A DNA stretch of 60,875 nucleotides from an uncultured Lachnospiraceae bacterium (GTDB lineage: Bacteria > Bacillota > Clostridia > Lachnospirales > Lachnospiraceae): positions 1 to 60,875 of the forward strand of contig CASEIR010000018.1 in assembly GCA_949287925.1 (NCBI GenBank), read 5' to 3'. Below, in pieces: positions 16,440 to 24,581 of this stretch. Under the pieces are notes generated by a model, which did not search any database, was not told the DNA's origin, and was given only the letters and a program-made list of their open reading frames with translations. Every line of letters begins with the position of its first letter. Position 1 is the stretch's first letter. Both the position numbers and the translations under genes were made by a program.

Positions 16440-18239
16440 ATGAGAGGAATCACAGGATTGTTCTTTGTGATGTCGATGGCTGGTTATCTGCTGCTGGTCT
16501 GGCAGAAATTTAAGATACGAAGCTGGTTTGTTCCGCTTGTGACCATAAGCGGTATAAGTCTGATTCTGTATCTGGGGGGATTGCTTGGAATTCTTGGATC
16601 AGTGGCAGACGGTCTTCTGGCCGGCGGGGTTATGTGCCTGGCCTGGCAGGAAATCCGGTTACGGAGGATGCCGGTTTCGTTTTGGATACCGGGAATCAGT
16701 ATGATCTGTCTGATTCTGGGAAGCTTGATTTTTCTCGTGATTGTAGCAGATCAGAATCTAATTCATTATGACAATTTTTCCCACTGGGCATTGATTGTAA
16801 AATATCTGCTGAGTACAGGAAAATATCCGGGAGTTTCGGATGCCCTTATTTCCTTTAAAGATTATCCGCCGGGAACAGCAGTGTGGATCTATTATGTGTG
16901 CAGATTTCTGGGACATGGAGAAGGCGTGATGCTGACGGCCCAGACGGGGATGATCCTATCGGCTTTTTCAGCGGTATTTGGAATTGTAAGAGAGTCCAGG
17001 CGTTTTCTTTTATATGCATTTCTGGCCGTGGGGTGCAGCATGCTTTCTTATTTGAATCTGACGATTCGGATCAATAATCTTCTGGTAGATTTTCTGCTGC
17101 CGGTTTTGAGCCTGGCGGCCATATCTATAGCGGCCCGTTACCGGCAGCAACCGGTGAAGGCGTGCCTGTGCTGCGGTGTAGTGATAGGGTTTACCGGAAT
17201 TGTAAAAAGCACAGGCGTTTTTTTTGGCGCGTTGGCTTATTTGTGTATGATTTGGATGGTGGGAAGAAGCCGGAAGATCCGGCTTCGAACCCGCTTGACA
17301 GCGCTTGCGGCTGCGGGTGGCCTGTCTGTCTGTCCATGGCTTCTCTGGCAGTATCATGTTGCCCATGCTCTGGCGGGGACAGAACATAAATTTGATCTGA
17401 CTGCCTCTGCGGAGGCGTTGAAGCCTGCGGATCAGGCGCTTTATGAGCAGATTGTCCGAACCTTTTTGCAGGAAGGGACCGCTCTGTCTTCCAGGCCGGT
17501 ACAGGCATTCCTGGTGTGCAGCCTGTTGGCAGTTGCGGCTTACGGGTATGTGAAGTTTTTTTTGCACAGGCGGTGGAAGCTTCTAAGAACCTTTTTTCTG
17601 GCAACTGTGATTGTCTTGATCTATTATGCGGGGATCCTGGGTCTTTATCTTTTCTCCATGCCGGAAGAGGAGGCCGTGCGGCTGGCAGGATTTGAACGGT
17701 ATGCGTCCAGCATCATAGTATGGTTTGCGGGAATACTGATTCTACAGGCAGAGACGGATATGGAGCGCTCTTTTGCGGTGGATATTGATGAACGTGGCGG
17801 CTATATGGCGTATTCCTCGCCAGAAGCCAAACGCAGGTATCAGTATGGAGTCCTGATCTGTCTGGTGGCAGCTGTGAATTTTCTATATTCGGAGATAAAC
17901 GGCCTGCTACAGATTCAGCAAGGGTATGTCAAGTCTCTCCCCGGCCGGGTGCGGCAAATAGTGGGTGACCGTTGGTATGACAGCGGATGTGTAGATGAAC
18001 GCAGGTATCTGGTGGTAGCGTCCGACCGGGACGGTCAGGTATCAGACTGGAGTGCGTGGTATGTGTGCCGGTATTTTCTGTTCGCGCCAAATGTGGAGGT
18101 GACGGAAAAAGTGAAGGCAGAAGAACTGGAGGATTATGATTATGTAGTGGTTCTGGAGGAAGAGGCGGCGGATGCGGATGTGGGGATCTATCCGATGGAT
18201 GAATTTAGATTTTTTCAGAATTCGTTTAGAAACGATTAA
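16440..18239 (+). CDS. Large polytopic membrane protein of the exopolysaccharide operon (GT-C-like)
   Basis: A 599-residue protein with about a dozen hydrophobic helices and a soluble C-terminal tail of about 110 residues. An extracytoplasmic loop carries YDNFSHWALIVKYL (D111, H115). An acidic residue in the first outer loop followed by this pattern is typical of GT-C transferases that use lipid-linked sugars. This fits the preceding GT2-GtrA fusion, which would deliver such a donor. I choose ATG 16440 because AAAGGAG sits 10 bases before it; ATG 16431 is one base from the site. I do not recognise a named family, so the assignment is inferential. It is the last gene of the five-gene operon, 29 bases after the synthase. 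Confidence 0.7.
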   Translation: MRGITGLFFVMSMAGYLLLVWQKFKIRSWFVPLVTISGISLILYLGGLLGILGSVADGLLAGGVMCLAWQEIRLRRMPVSFWIPGISMICLILGSLIFLVIVADQNLIHYDNFSHWALIVKYLLSTGKYPGVSDALISFKDYPPGTAVWIYYVCRFLGHGEGVMLTAQTGMILSAFSAVFGIVRESRRFLLYAFLAVGCSMLSYLNLTIRINNLLVDFLLPVLSLAAISIAARYRQQPVKACLCCGVVIGFTGIVKSTGVFFGALAYLCMIWMVGRSRKIRLRTRLTALAAAGGLSVCPWLLWQYHVAHALAGTEHKFDLTASAEALKPADQALYEQIVRTFLQEGTALSSRPVQAFLVCSLLAVAAYGYVKFFLHRRWKLLRTFFLATVIVLIYYAGILGLYLFSMPEEEAVRLAGFERYASSIIVWFAGILILQAETDMERSFAVDIDERGGYMAYSSPEAKRRYQYGVLICLVAAVNFLYSEINGLLQIQQGYVKSLPGRVRQIVGDRWYDSGCVDERRYLVVASDRDGQVSDWSAWYVCRYFLFAPNVEVTEKVKAEELEDYDYVVVLEEEAADADVGIYPMDEFRFFQNSFRND

Positions 18240-18301
18240 GTATCTTTTGTTATCCTAAGGGCGGTAAGTAAAAAAGATGGAAGCGGACTGGTTTGATTCG
18301 C

Positions 18302-18330
18302 TTGTCTTATCTGCGGGTTTCAGATAGAAT
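18302..18330 (+). promoter_or_regulatory. Promoter of the two-component system at 18353
   Basis: TTGTCT (18302-18307), 17-base spacer, TAGAAT (18325-18330), 22 bases before the response regulator start codon. It suggests that these genes can be transcribed apart from the exopolysaccharide operon. Confidence 0.55.
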
Positions 18331-18352
18331 GGAAAAAGAAAAGGAGACAGTT

Positions 18353-19072
18353 ATGAAACAGGCGAATATTTTAATTATTGAGGATGATGCGGATATCCGT
18401 GAAGGAGTCCGGATCCTGCTGGAAGGAGAACAATATCTGGTACAGGAAGCAGCGAATGGGGCAGATGGCCTGAAGCAGCTGTCAAAGGATACGGATCTGG
18501 TAATTCTGGATATTATGATGCCGGGAATGTCCGGGCTTAAGACGTGTGAGGAGATTCGGAAAATATCGTATGTGCCGGTATTGTTCCTGACGGCAAAATC
18601 CCAGGGGTCGGATAAGCTGCTGGGGCTGATGGCCGGGGGGGATGATTACCTTCCGAAACCATTTTCCTATGCGGAGTTGCTGGGCCGGGTCAAGGCGTTG
18701 CTTCGCAGATATCAGATTTATAAGGGGAAGGAAGAAGAAGGAAGTGCGATCAGGCAGGAAAGCTGTATTGATCTGGCCGGAATCCGGATCAATGAGGAGT
18801 ATAATGAAGTATATGTCCGGGGAGAACAGGTGAATCTGTCTGAGATTGAGTATCATATCTTATTGTTATTAATGCGCTATCCCAAGAAGATATTTTCTGC
18901 GCAGAATCTATATGAAAGTATATGGAACGAGCCGTATTTCTATAATTGCAACAGTACAATTATGGTACATATCCGAAGACTGCGCGTGAAGATTGAAGAG
19001 GACCCGCAAAATCCCAGGTATATTGTGACCGTATGGGGGAAAGGATATCGATTCAGAGGTTATGAAGAATAA
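18353..19072 (+). CDS. OmpR/VanR-family response regulator
   Basis: A 239-residue transcription factor with a receiver domain (acidic pocket D11, D12; phospho-acceptor Asp53 in VILDIMMPG; Lys in PKPFSYAEL) and a C-terminal winged helix (about 130-236) ending VTVWGKGYRFRGYEE. AAAGGAGA precedes ATG 18353; upstream in-frame ATGs lack a ribosome site. It overlaps its kinase gene by 11 bases. It lies just after the exopolysaccharide operon, so that operon is a candidate target, but no binding site was identified. Confidence 0.94.
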   Translation: MKQANILIIEDDADIREGVRILLEGEQYLVQEAANGADGLKQLSKDTDLVILDIMMPGMSGLKTCEEIRKISYVPVLFLTAKSQGSDKLLGLMAGGDDYLPKPFSYAELLGRVKALLRRYQIYKGKEEEGSAIRQESCIDLAGIRINEEYNEVYVRGEQVNLSEIEYHILLLLMRYPKKIFSAQNLYESIWNEPYFYNCNSTIMVHIRRLRVKIEEDPQNPRYIVTVWGKGYRFRGYEE

Positions 19073-20363
19073 GAAAATGACGATTTATGCAGAGCTGACG
19101 ATGCTTTTGCTGATAGCTGCATGTATATCTGCCGCGTTTTTCTCCATTGTAGATATGGCTGGGAATTATATGATTACAGAATATCTGGATACGACAGATT
19201 ATTCGGATACAAAGGAATTGGAACAGGCAGAGAATCTGCAGGAGTACGTGACAGAGAACCAGGTGTCCAGTGATAATATTGATGAGCTGGAAGAATGGAT
19301 TCACGGGCAGAGGAACTCTACAATCCAGGTGTTTAAGGACGGTCTTATTATTTATGATTCTGACTATCCGGAAGAATCAGGGACCTGGAAAATTACGGAT
19401 GCGGGGTATTACGAGCGGGAGGGAAGCTATAAGATTGAACTGGAAGACGGGCCTGTATTTGTTTCGATCTATGGTTTCTATACCTATCGTTTTTACGTTT
19501 ATGCATTTGTGATAGAACTGATTCTTTCGTCAACGCTGTTTATCTTGATCGTACTGGCTGGTATTCAGAGAAAAATCCGGTATATTCGGACTTTACATGA
19601 GGAGATTAAGCTGCTGGAGGGCGGAGGACTGGATTACAGAATAACGGTGAGAGGCAGAGATGAGCTGTCGGAGCTGGCGTGGGGACTGGATTCCATGCGG
19701 CAGTCGCTGAAGGAGCAGATAGAAGAAGAGACACGCCTGATGGATGAGCATCGTAAGCTGGTGACGGAGATGTCTCATGATCTTCGCACACCGCTGACAT
19801 CCCTTCTGATCTACACAGAGATTTTGGAGAAAAACGGTGTGGAAGATCGGGAGCAGGTGTTAAGTTATATTGATAAAATTAATCAGAAAGCACATCAGTT
19901 AAAATTGCTTTCGGATCATATTTTTGAGTATTCGCTGGTCAGCAGTGAAGAAGAGACAGAACTAGAGGAAGCGGAATCGCCCGGTGTGATCTTCTATGAC
20001 TTGTTGTCGGAGCTTGCAGCTTATCTGGAGCAGCAGGGGTTCGAAGTCACGCGCGATCTGGAATGGGAACCGGCGAAGATTCGTGTGAACCAGGAGTATC
20101 TGACCCGGGTTTTTGATAATATTGTTTCAAACATTACAAAATATGCGGATTCTCAGTTCCCGGTGAGGATTGCGTCCATTCAGAATGAAAATGAAACCGG
20201 AATCTGTTTTTCTAACCGGATCCGGAGCCATACTGGGGACGCCAGAAGCACACAGATTGGTCTTCGCAGTTTGGAAAATATGATGCGCAAGATGGATGGC
20301 AGAAGCCTGGCGGAAAAAGGAGAATTGGATTTCTGTCTGAAACTTTGGTTTCGCAAGGTCTGA
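19062..20363 (+). CDS. Sensor histidine kinase
   Basis: The 433-residue kinase has two membrane helices (about 10-32 and 147-168) around a small extracytoplasmic sensor of about 115 residues, a HAMP domain, a dimerisation domain with phospho-acceptor His239 in EMSHDLRTPLTSL, and a C-terminal ATPase domain with an N-box (NIVSNITKYAD). The G-boxes are divergent: the usual DxGxG motif is not obvious and the last box reads STQIGLRSLENMM. Similar shortened ATPase domains occur in functional Firmicutes kinases. It partners the overlapping response regulator. The ligand is unknown. Confidence 0.92.
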   Translation: MKNKKMTIYAELTMLLLIAACISAAFFSIVDMAGNYMITEYLDTTDYSDTKELEQAENLQEYVTENQVSSDNIDELEEWIHGQRNSTIQVFKDGLIIYDSDYPEESGTWKITDAGYYEREGSYKIELEDGPVFVSIYGFYTYRFYVYAFVIELILSSTLFILIVLAGIQRKIRYIRTLHEEIKLLEGGGLDYRITVRGRDELSELAWGLDSMRQSLKEQIEEETRLMDEHRKLVTEMSHDLRTPLTSLLIYTEILEKNGVEDREQVLSYIDKINQKAHQLKLLSDHIFEYSLVSSEEETELEEAESPGVIFYDLLSELAAYLEQQGFEVTRDLEWEPAKIRVNQEYLTRVFDNIVSNITKYADSQFPVRIASIQNENETGICFSNRIRSHTGDARSTQIGLRSLENMMRKMDGRSLAEKGELDFCLKLWFRKV

Positions 20364-20391
20364 GAATATGATATGGACGGGGGGAAGATCG

Positions 20392-20925
20392 ATGGAAATG
20401 TGTCGCTACATGTCGCCGGTGGGTGAGATTTATCTGGCTGCAAGAGGCGAAAAGCTGCTGGGAGTGTGGATCGAGGGGCAGAAGTATTTTGCCGCGTCGG
20501 TAAAAGAAGACGTGACTGTATGTGATACTCCGGTGCTGAAGCTGACGAGGAACTGGCTGGACAGCTATTTTGCAGGGGAAAATCCGGAAACGGGGTTGCT
20601 CCCGTTGGCACCGGAAGGGAGTGATTTCCGCAGGATTGTATGGAAACTGCTGTGTGAGATCCCGTACGGACAGGTGGTGACTTATGGGGAGATTGCAAGG
20701 CGTGCGGCAGCTGTGATGGGGAAAAGCAGGATGGCTGCCCAGGCGATAGGCGGCGCGGTAGGACATAATCCAATCTCTATCATTATTCCTTGCCACCGTG
20801 TAGTTGGAGCAAATGGCAGTCTGACCGGTTATGGCGGAGGAATTGAGAAAAAAATCTGGCTTTTAAATCACGAGGGCGTAGATCTGTCGGAATATTATGT
20901 GCCGCAAAAGGGGACTGCCCTGTAA
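20392..20925 (+). CDS. ogt: Methylated-DNA-[protein]-cysteine S-methyltransferase
   Basis: A suicide repair protein that moves the methyl group from O6-methylguanine to its own cysteine. The 177-residue protein has the small N-terminal ribonuclease-H-like domain and the catalytic domain with YGEIARR, the active-site IPCHRVVG and GYGGGIEKK. I choose ATG 20392 because GGGGGAAG lies five bases before it. The gene follows the histidine kinase by 28 bases and precedes tag by 16, making an alkylation-repair pair at the end of the transcript. No Ada-type regulatory domain is present. Confidence 0.93.
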   Translation: MEMCRYMSPVGEIYLAARGEKLLGVWIEGQKYFAASVKEDVTVCDTPVLKLTRNWLDSYFAGENPETGLLPLAPEGSDFRRIVWKLLCEIPYGQVVTYGEIARRAAAVMGKSRMAAQAIGGAVGHNPISIIIPCHRVVGANGSLTGYGGGIEKKIWLLNHEGVDLSEYYVPQKGTAL

Positions 20926-20941
20926 GAAAGGATGAGTCGTT

Positions 20942-21496
20942 ATGGAATGGAAAGACGGAAAAACGAGGTGTCCCTGGGCGAATCCCAAGAATGAGGCGTA
21001 TATTCGCTATCATGATGAGGAATGGGGAGTTCCCGTTCATGACGATGGGAAATTATTCGAGATGCTGCTGCTGGAGTCGTTCCAGGCGGGGCTGTCCTGG
21101 GAATGTGTTCTTAATAAAAGGGAAGCGTTCCGGAAGGCGTTTGAAGGTTTTGATCCGGCTAAAATAAAAACCTATGGAGAAGAGGATGTGGAACGTCTCT
21201 TACAAGATCCTGGTATTATAAGAAACCGGCGGAAAGTCTGGGCGGCGGTTGGAAATGCCCGGATATTTCAGGAGATCTGCCGGGAATATGGGAGTTTTGA
21301 CGCTTATCTCTGGAGTTGGACCAGCGGGAAGACGCTTCATGAAACTGGGAAGACGCGGTCGGAGCTATCAGACGCGGTATCAAAGGATCTGAAGAAACGG
21401 GGGATGAGTTTTGTAGGAACCACAATCATTTATTCCTATCTTCAGGCGGTGGGAGTGATCAATTCACACGAAGAAGAGTGTTTTCTTGGAAGATAG
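20942..21496 (+). CDS. tag: DNA-3-methyladenine glycosylase I
   Basis: A base-excision enzyme that removes 3-methyladenine. The 184 residues start MEWKDGKTRCPWANPKN and contain YIRYHDEEWGVPVHDD, ESFQAGLSWECVLNKREAFR and the C-terminal INSHEEECF. The Cys and His residues at both ends form the structural zinc site of the Tag family. AAAGGATG precedes the ATG. Directly downstream of ogt, so both alkylation-repair activities are likely made together. Confidence 0.94.
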   Translation: MEWKDGKTRCPWANPKNEAYIRYHDEEWGVPVHDDGKLFEMLLLESFQAGLSWECVLNKREAFRKAFEGFDPAKIKTYGEEDVERLLQDPGIIRNRRKVWAAVGNARIFQEICREYGSFDAYLWSWTSGKTLHETGKTRSELSDAVSKDLKKRGMSFVGTTIIYSYLQAVGVINSHEEECFLGR

Positions 21497-21565
21497 AAAT
21501 GCAAGCTGTTGCTTGAATGGAGCGTTCTGCTGTCCGCAATTATAGAAAAGGAAAGAGAGTTTATC

Positions 21566-22780
21566 ATGCAAAGAAAAGTAAGAAATCAGATGAAATTGTG
21601 GTTGTTCTGTCTCGTGATAGGCGCGTTTGCAGGACTGGTACTCTGGCTGTTTCTGAAAGCGGTGCTTTTGGGAACGGAACTGGTCTGGGAGTGGATTCCG
21701 GCGCAGATATCGATTCCGGCCTATACGATTATAATCTGTACGGTTGGTGGATTAGTCATTGGATTATTTCGAAAGAAATTTGGTAATTATCCGGAAGAAC
21801 TTGAAGAAGTACTGGGCACACTGAAAAGAGAAAAGCGTTATGAGTACCGGAATATGCTGGTGCTGCTGACCGCGGCGGCACTTCCTCTGATCCTGGGCAG
21901 CAGTGTGGGACCGGAAGCAGGAATGACTGGAGTTATAGTCGGGCTTTGCTGCTGGGCAAGTGAGAATGTGAAATTTGCAAAAGAAGACGTCAAAACCTAT
22001 TCTCAGGTGGGAATGGCGGTAACGCTGGGAGTGTTGTTTCATTCACCGCTGTTTGGAATCTTTGCAGTAGAAGAAGAACAGGAAGGACAAGACAGGCTGC
22101 CCCAGTCTCTTCCACTGGTGTCAAAACTTCTGCTCTATGGACTGGCACTTGGCGCCGGTACCGGTGTATATCTATTCTTATCGGCGCTGTTTGGAACACC
22201 CATGGAAGGGTTTCCCTCTTTTGCAGAAGCAGAACCGTCAGGAATCGATTATCCGATGATGCTGGTCTATGTATTTGCCGGTATTCTTCTTTCAAAATTT
22301 TATGAACTGACGAAAAAAGGAAGCGAGCGGACAGCAGATAAGCTGCCGCCGATAGTCCGTGAGATGGTGGGAGGTTTATGTCTGGGAGTAATCGGATTTT
22401 TCGTTCCGGCGTTAATGTTCTCTGGAGAAGAACAGATGGGAGTTCTGATGACGGAATATGGAAATTATCTTCCATGGATGCTTATGGCCGCCGCATTTTT
22501 GAAAGTGTTGCTGACCAATCTGTGTATACATCTGGGGCTCAGGGGCGGACATTTCTTCCCCGTGATTTTTGCAGGGGTATGTCTGGGGTACGGCATTGCA
22601 CTGGCCGTGTTCCACAGTGGCGGACACGTGGTCATAGCGGCCGCAGTAACGACGGCCGCGCTTCTGGGAGCAATCATGAAAAAACCATTGGCAGTTACCA
22701 TGCTGTTATTCTTATGTTTCCCCGTAAAGCTGTTTGTGTGGATCTTTCTGGGGGCTGTCATAGGCAGTAAAGCTGCCTGA
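21566..22780 (+). CDS. ClC-family chloride channel or antiporter
   Basis: A 404-residue membrane protein of the voltage-gated chloride channel family with about ten or eleven helices. The family signatures are present in altered form: GSSVGPEAG for GxGxGPEGP, and GLRGGHFFP for GxFxP. The gating glutamate in GPEAG is kept. I start at 21566, where AAAGGAAAGAGAG precedes the ATG. The protein is shorter than the well-studied antiporters. Whether it carries chloride, fluoride or another anion cannot be told; no fluoride riboswitch is seen upstream. Confidence 0.85.
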   Translation: MQRKVRNQMKLWLFCLVIGAFAGLVLWLFLKAVLLGTELVWEWIPAQISIPAYTIIICTVGGLVIGLFRKKFGNYPEELEEVLGTLKREKRYEYRNMLVLLTAAALPLILGSSVGPEAGMTGVIVGLCCWASENVKFAKEDVKTYSQVGMAVTLGVLFHSPLFGIFAVEEEQEGQDRLPQSLPLVSKLLLYGLALGAGTGVYLFLSALFGTPMEGFPSFAEAEPSGIDYPMMLVYVFAGILLSKFYELTKKGSERTADKLPPIVREMVGGLCLGVIGFFVPALMFSGEEQMGVLMTEYGNYLPWMLMAAAFLKVLLTNLCIHLGLRGGHFFPVIFAGVCLGYGIALAVFHSGGHVVIAAAVTTAALLGAIMKKPLAVTMLLFLCFPVKLFVWIFLGAVIGSKAA

Positions 22781-22787
22781 TTGGTGA

Positions 22788-22943
22788 AAAGGTGGCCTTC
22801 GGAACAATTTTATGGCGGTTGCAAATGCTGCCTGTGCTGAAAATGACACTCTTCATAATATGCCTTTTGAGGTGACGCCGGAAAAGGTGTGTGCGGCAAT
22901 TAAGGCGGCGGATGCTTATGGACATTATTTCCTGGGAGAATAG
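22788..22943 (+). pseudogene. C-terminal remnant of a molybdenum hydroxylase (xanthine dehydrogenase-like)
   Basis: One frame reads KGGLRNNFMAVANA, then CAENDTLHNMPFEVTPEKV and CAAIKAADAYGHYFLGE, followed by a stop. The AVANA...MPFEVTPEKV...AAIKA pattern resembles the last 45 residues of the molybdopterin-binding subunit of xanthine dehydrogenase or aldehyde oxidoreductase. An in-frame TGA at 22785 and the ClC gene upstream leave no room for the rest. No start with a ribosome site is present. Its neighbour is a PucR-type regulator, which in other genomes controls purine catabolism, so this may be what remains of a lost purine locus. Confidence 0.55.
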
Positions 22944-22970
22944 CAAATATATTGTTTTTTGAAAGAAATA

Positions 22971-23010
22971 AAAAAGACGGCGTGTAATTGATTTACACGT
23001 CGCTTTTTTA
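22971..23010 (+). terminator. Terminator after the hydroxylase remnant
   Basis: AAAAAGACGGCGTGTAA pairs with TTTACACGTCGCTTTTTT with a small bulge, followed by a T-run. It would end transcription from the ClC gene or the former hydroxylase gene. Confidence 0.75.
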
Positions 23011-23132
23011 TAATCTAGAGATCGAATTGAAAATACAAAATACGGGGTGTTATTAGCATTTGTATTACGAATACAATATATCATAGGGAAAAGCGTTTGA
23101 ATATGTTTTTGCAGTACATCGATTAGTTGGAA

Positions 23133-23163
23133 AATTGTGCTTCGAGCACAATTGTGATATGAT
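23133..23163 (+). promoter_or_regulatory. Promoter with overlapping operator for the PucR-like gene
   Basis: TTGTGC (23135-23140), 17-base spacer and TATGAT (23158-23163) with an extended-10 TG. A perfect 9-bp inverted repeat, AATTGTGCT-TCG-AGCACAATT (23133-23153), covers the -35 box and half the spacer. This position suits repression; autoregulation by the PucR-like protein is the simplest idea. Confidence 0.7.
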
Positions 23164-23184
23164 ATGAACGCAAGGAGGTGGAAT

Positions 23185-24324
23185 ATGGCGGTAGAATTGA
23201 AGAGTTTATATGAAGAAATACGAGTGCAGTATGATGTTAAGCTTCATACGTTGTCTTGTTTTGGTAAAAGGATCAGCTGGATTCATATGGTGGAGGGCGG
23301 CGAATTTGCACAATTTCTGCATGGTAATGAATTAGTGTTTAATTCCGGGCTTAATTACAGTTCAAATGAATGGCTGAAAGAGTTTATCCGGGCTATGCAT
23401 GAAGCGAATGCAGGCGGCGTCATTATCGCGCTGCGAGGAGCAGAGAAATTTTCGCAGGAAGTAATTGAGTGGTGTAACCACAATAACCTTCCCTTATTTT
23501 CTGCCTCGTGGAAAACTCCATATATTGATATAATGAGAAGATTTTCTGAAATTCTTTTGAAAAATGAACAAAAAGAAACAAATCTATTGACTGCATTTAA
23601 AAATGCAATTACCTATCCGGAAAATGAAGAGATGTATCTGGATCATCTGGAAAGAAACGGCTTTTCAAGAGAGCTTTCTTATACTGTTATGATCCTGAGC
23701 TGTCATGTTTACGACACGGCAGACGGAAATTTTAAGCTGGCGGCGGTAGAGAAATCTTTACATTTTAAAATGAAAAAGACGATCGTTTATGAGGAAAACG
23801 GAAATCTGATTATTCTCGCTGCCGGATATCAGAGCACATGGCTTCGGCAGGAAGCTCGGAATATGTGTGAAAAGGATGAGCATCTGTACATTGGAATGGG
23901 AGTCACGGTAGGCAGAGTAAGAGATATCTACGATTCTTATCGTACTGCGCTGATCGCCTATCAATTGACCAAAACAACCATAAGAAATAATTTTCTTGCT
24001 TATGACGAACTGGGAATATATAAAATATTGACAAATGTTAGAGACGAGCATATCTGTCCGGCTTTTATGGAAGAAGTTCTTGGGAAATTAATAGAATACG
24101 ATAAAAAGCATCATACAGAATATGTGGAAATTTTATATAGATATTTTGAGAATGATTGTAGTACACAGAATACAGCCCGGGCAATATATTGCCATAAAAA
24201 TACGTTGACCTACAAGTTGAATAAAATAAAAGAAATATTAGGATATGATATACTGGCGAATAAAAACAGGGTAAAGATTATGACCGCGTTCTACATCTAC
24301 CGATTGGGGACGAGGAATTTTTGA
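23185..24324 (+). CDS. PucR-family transcriptional regulator
   Basis: A 379-residue regulator with an N-terminal PucR-like sensor domain (about 1-120), a central GGDEF-like fold typical of the CdaR/PucR group, and a C-terminal helix-turn-helix reading NTARAIYCHKNTLTYKLNKIKE. The family often responds to purine or amino-acid catabolites. The start at 23185 is set by AGGAGGTGG. The last residues (RLGTRNF) and the stop are encoded inside a palindromic repeat (24300-24345), so the natural C-terminus has been replaced or trimmed. The adjacent hydroxylase remnant suggests that its original target may have been lost. Confidence 0.88.
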   Translation: MAVELKSLYEEIRVQYDVKLHTLSCFGKRISWIHMVEGGEFAQFLHGNELVFNSGLNYSSNEWLKEFIRAMHEANAGGVIIALRGAEKFSQEVIEWCNHNNLPLFSASWKTPYIDIMRRFSEILLKNEQKETNLLTAFKNAITYPENEEMYLDHLERNGFSRELSYTVMILSCHVYDTADGNFKLAAVEKSLHFKMKKTIVYEENGNLIILAAGYQSTWLRQEARNMCEKDEHLYIGMGVTVGRVRDIYDSYRTALIAYQLTKTTIRNNFLAYDELGIYKILTNVRDEHICPAFMEEVLGKLIEYDKKHHTEYVEILYRYFENDCSTQNTARAIYCHKNTLTYKLNKIKEILGYDILANKNRVKIMTAFYIYRLGTRNF

Positions 24325-24345
24325 AAATTCCCCGTCCCCAATCGG
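24300..24345. repeat. Palindromic repeat, copy 1 (GGGGACG...CGTCCCC type)
   Basis: A near-perfect dyad with 23-base arms and one mismatch, CCGATTGGGGACG at the left end and CGTCCCCAATCGG at the right, with an AT-rich centre. It is followed within about ten bases by CCTGTCCC. It overlaps the end of the PucR-like gene and supplies its stop codon. Confidence 0.85.
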
Positions 24346-24385
24346 AGGAGCCCTGTCCCTTGTTGTTTGAGTCCGGAGGAACGCG

Positions 24386-24416
24386 AAATAAAAAGCACCC
24401 TTTAAAAGGATGCTTT
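24386..24416 (-). terminator. Terminator of tRNA-Cys copy 2
   Basis: On the minus strand AAAGCATCC/GGGTGCTTT forms a stem followed by TTTTTATTT. Confidence 0.85.
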
Positions 24417-24424
24417 CAAAATTA

Positions 24425-24495
24425 AGGCGCCAACCAGATTTGAACTGGTGATGAAGGTGTTGCAGACCTCTGCCTTACCACTTGGCTATGGCGCC
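24425..24495 (-). tRNA. tRNA-Cys (anticodon GCA), copy 2
   Basis: The reverse complement is identical over all 71 bases to tRNA-Cys at 9855-9925, including discriminator T. The flanks differ, so this is an independent locus with its own terminator. Confidence 0.95.
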
Positions 24496-24581
24496 ATGCT
24501 TAGGCACTTGTTTATTATAGCAAATGCCTAAAATATCGTCAAGCTTTTTCCATGTGGATTTTCGGGGATTCTCAGTAATTT

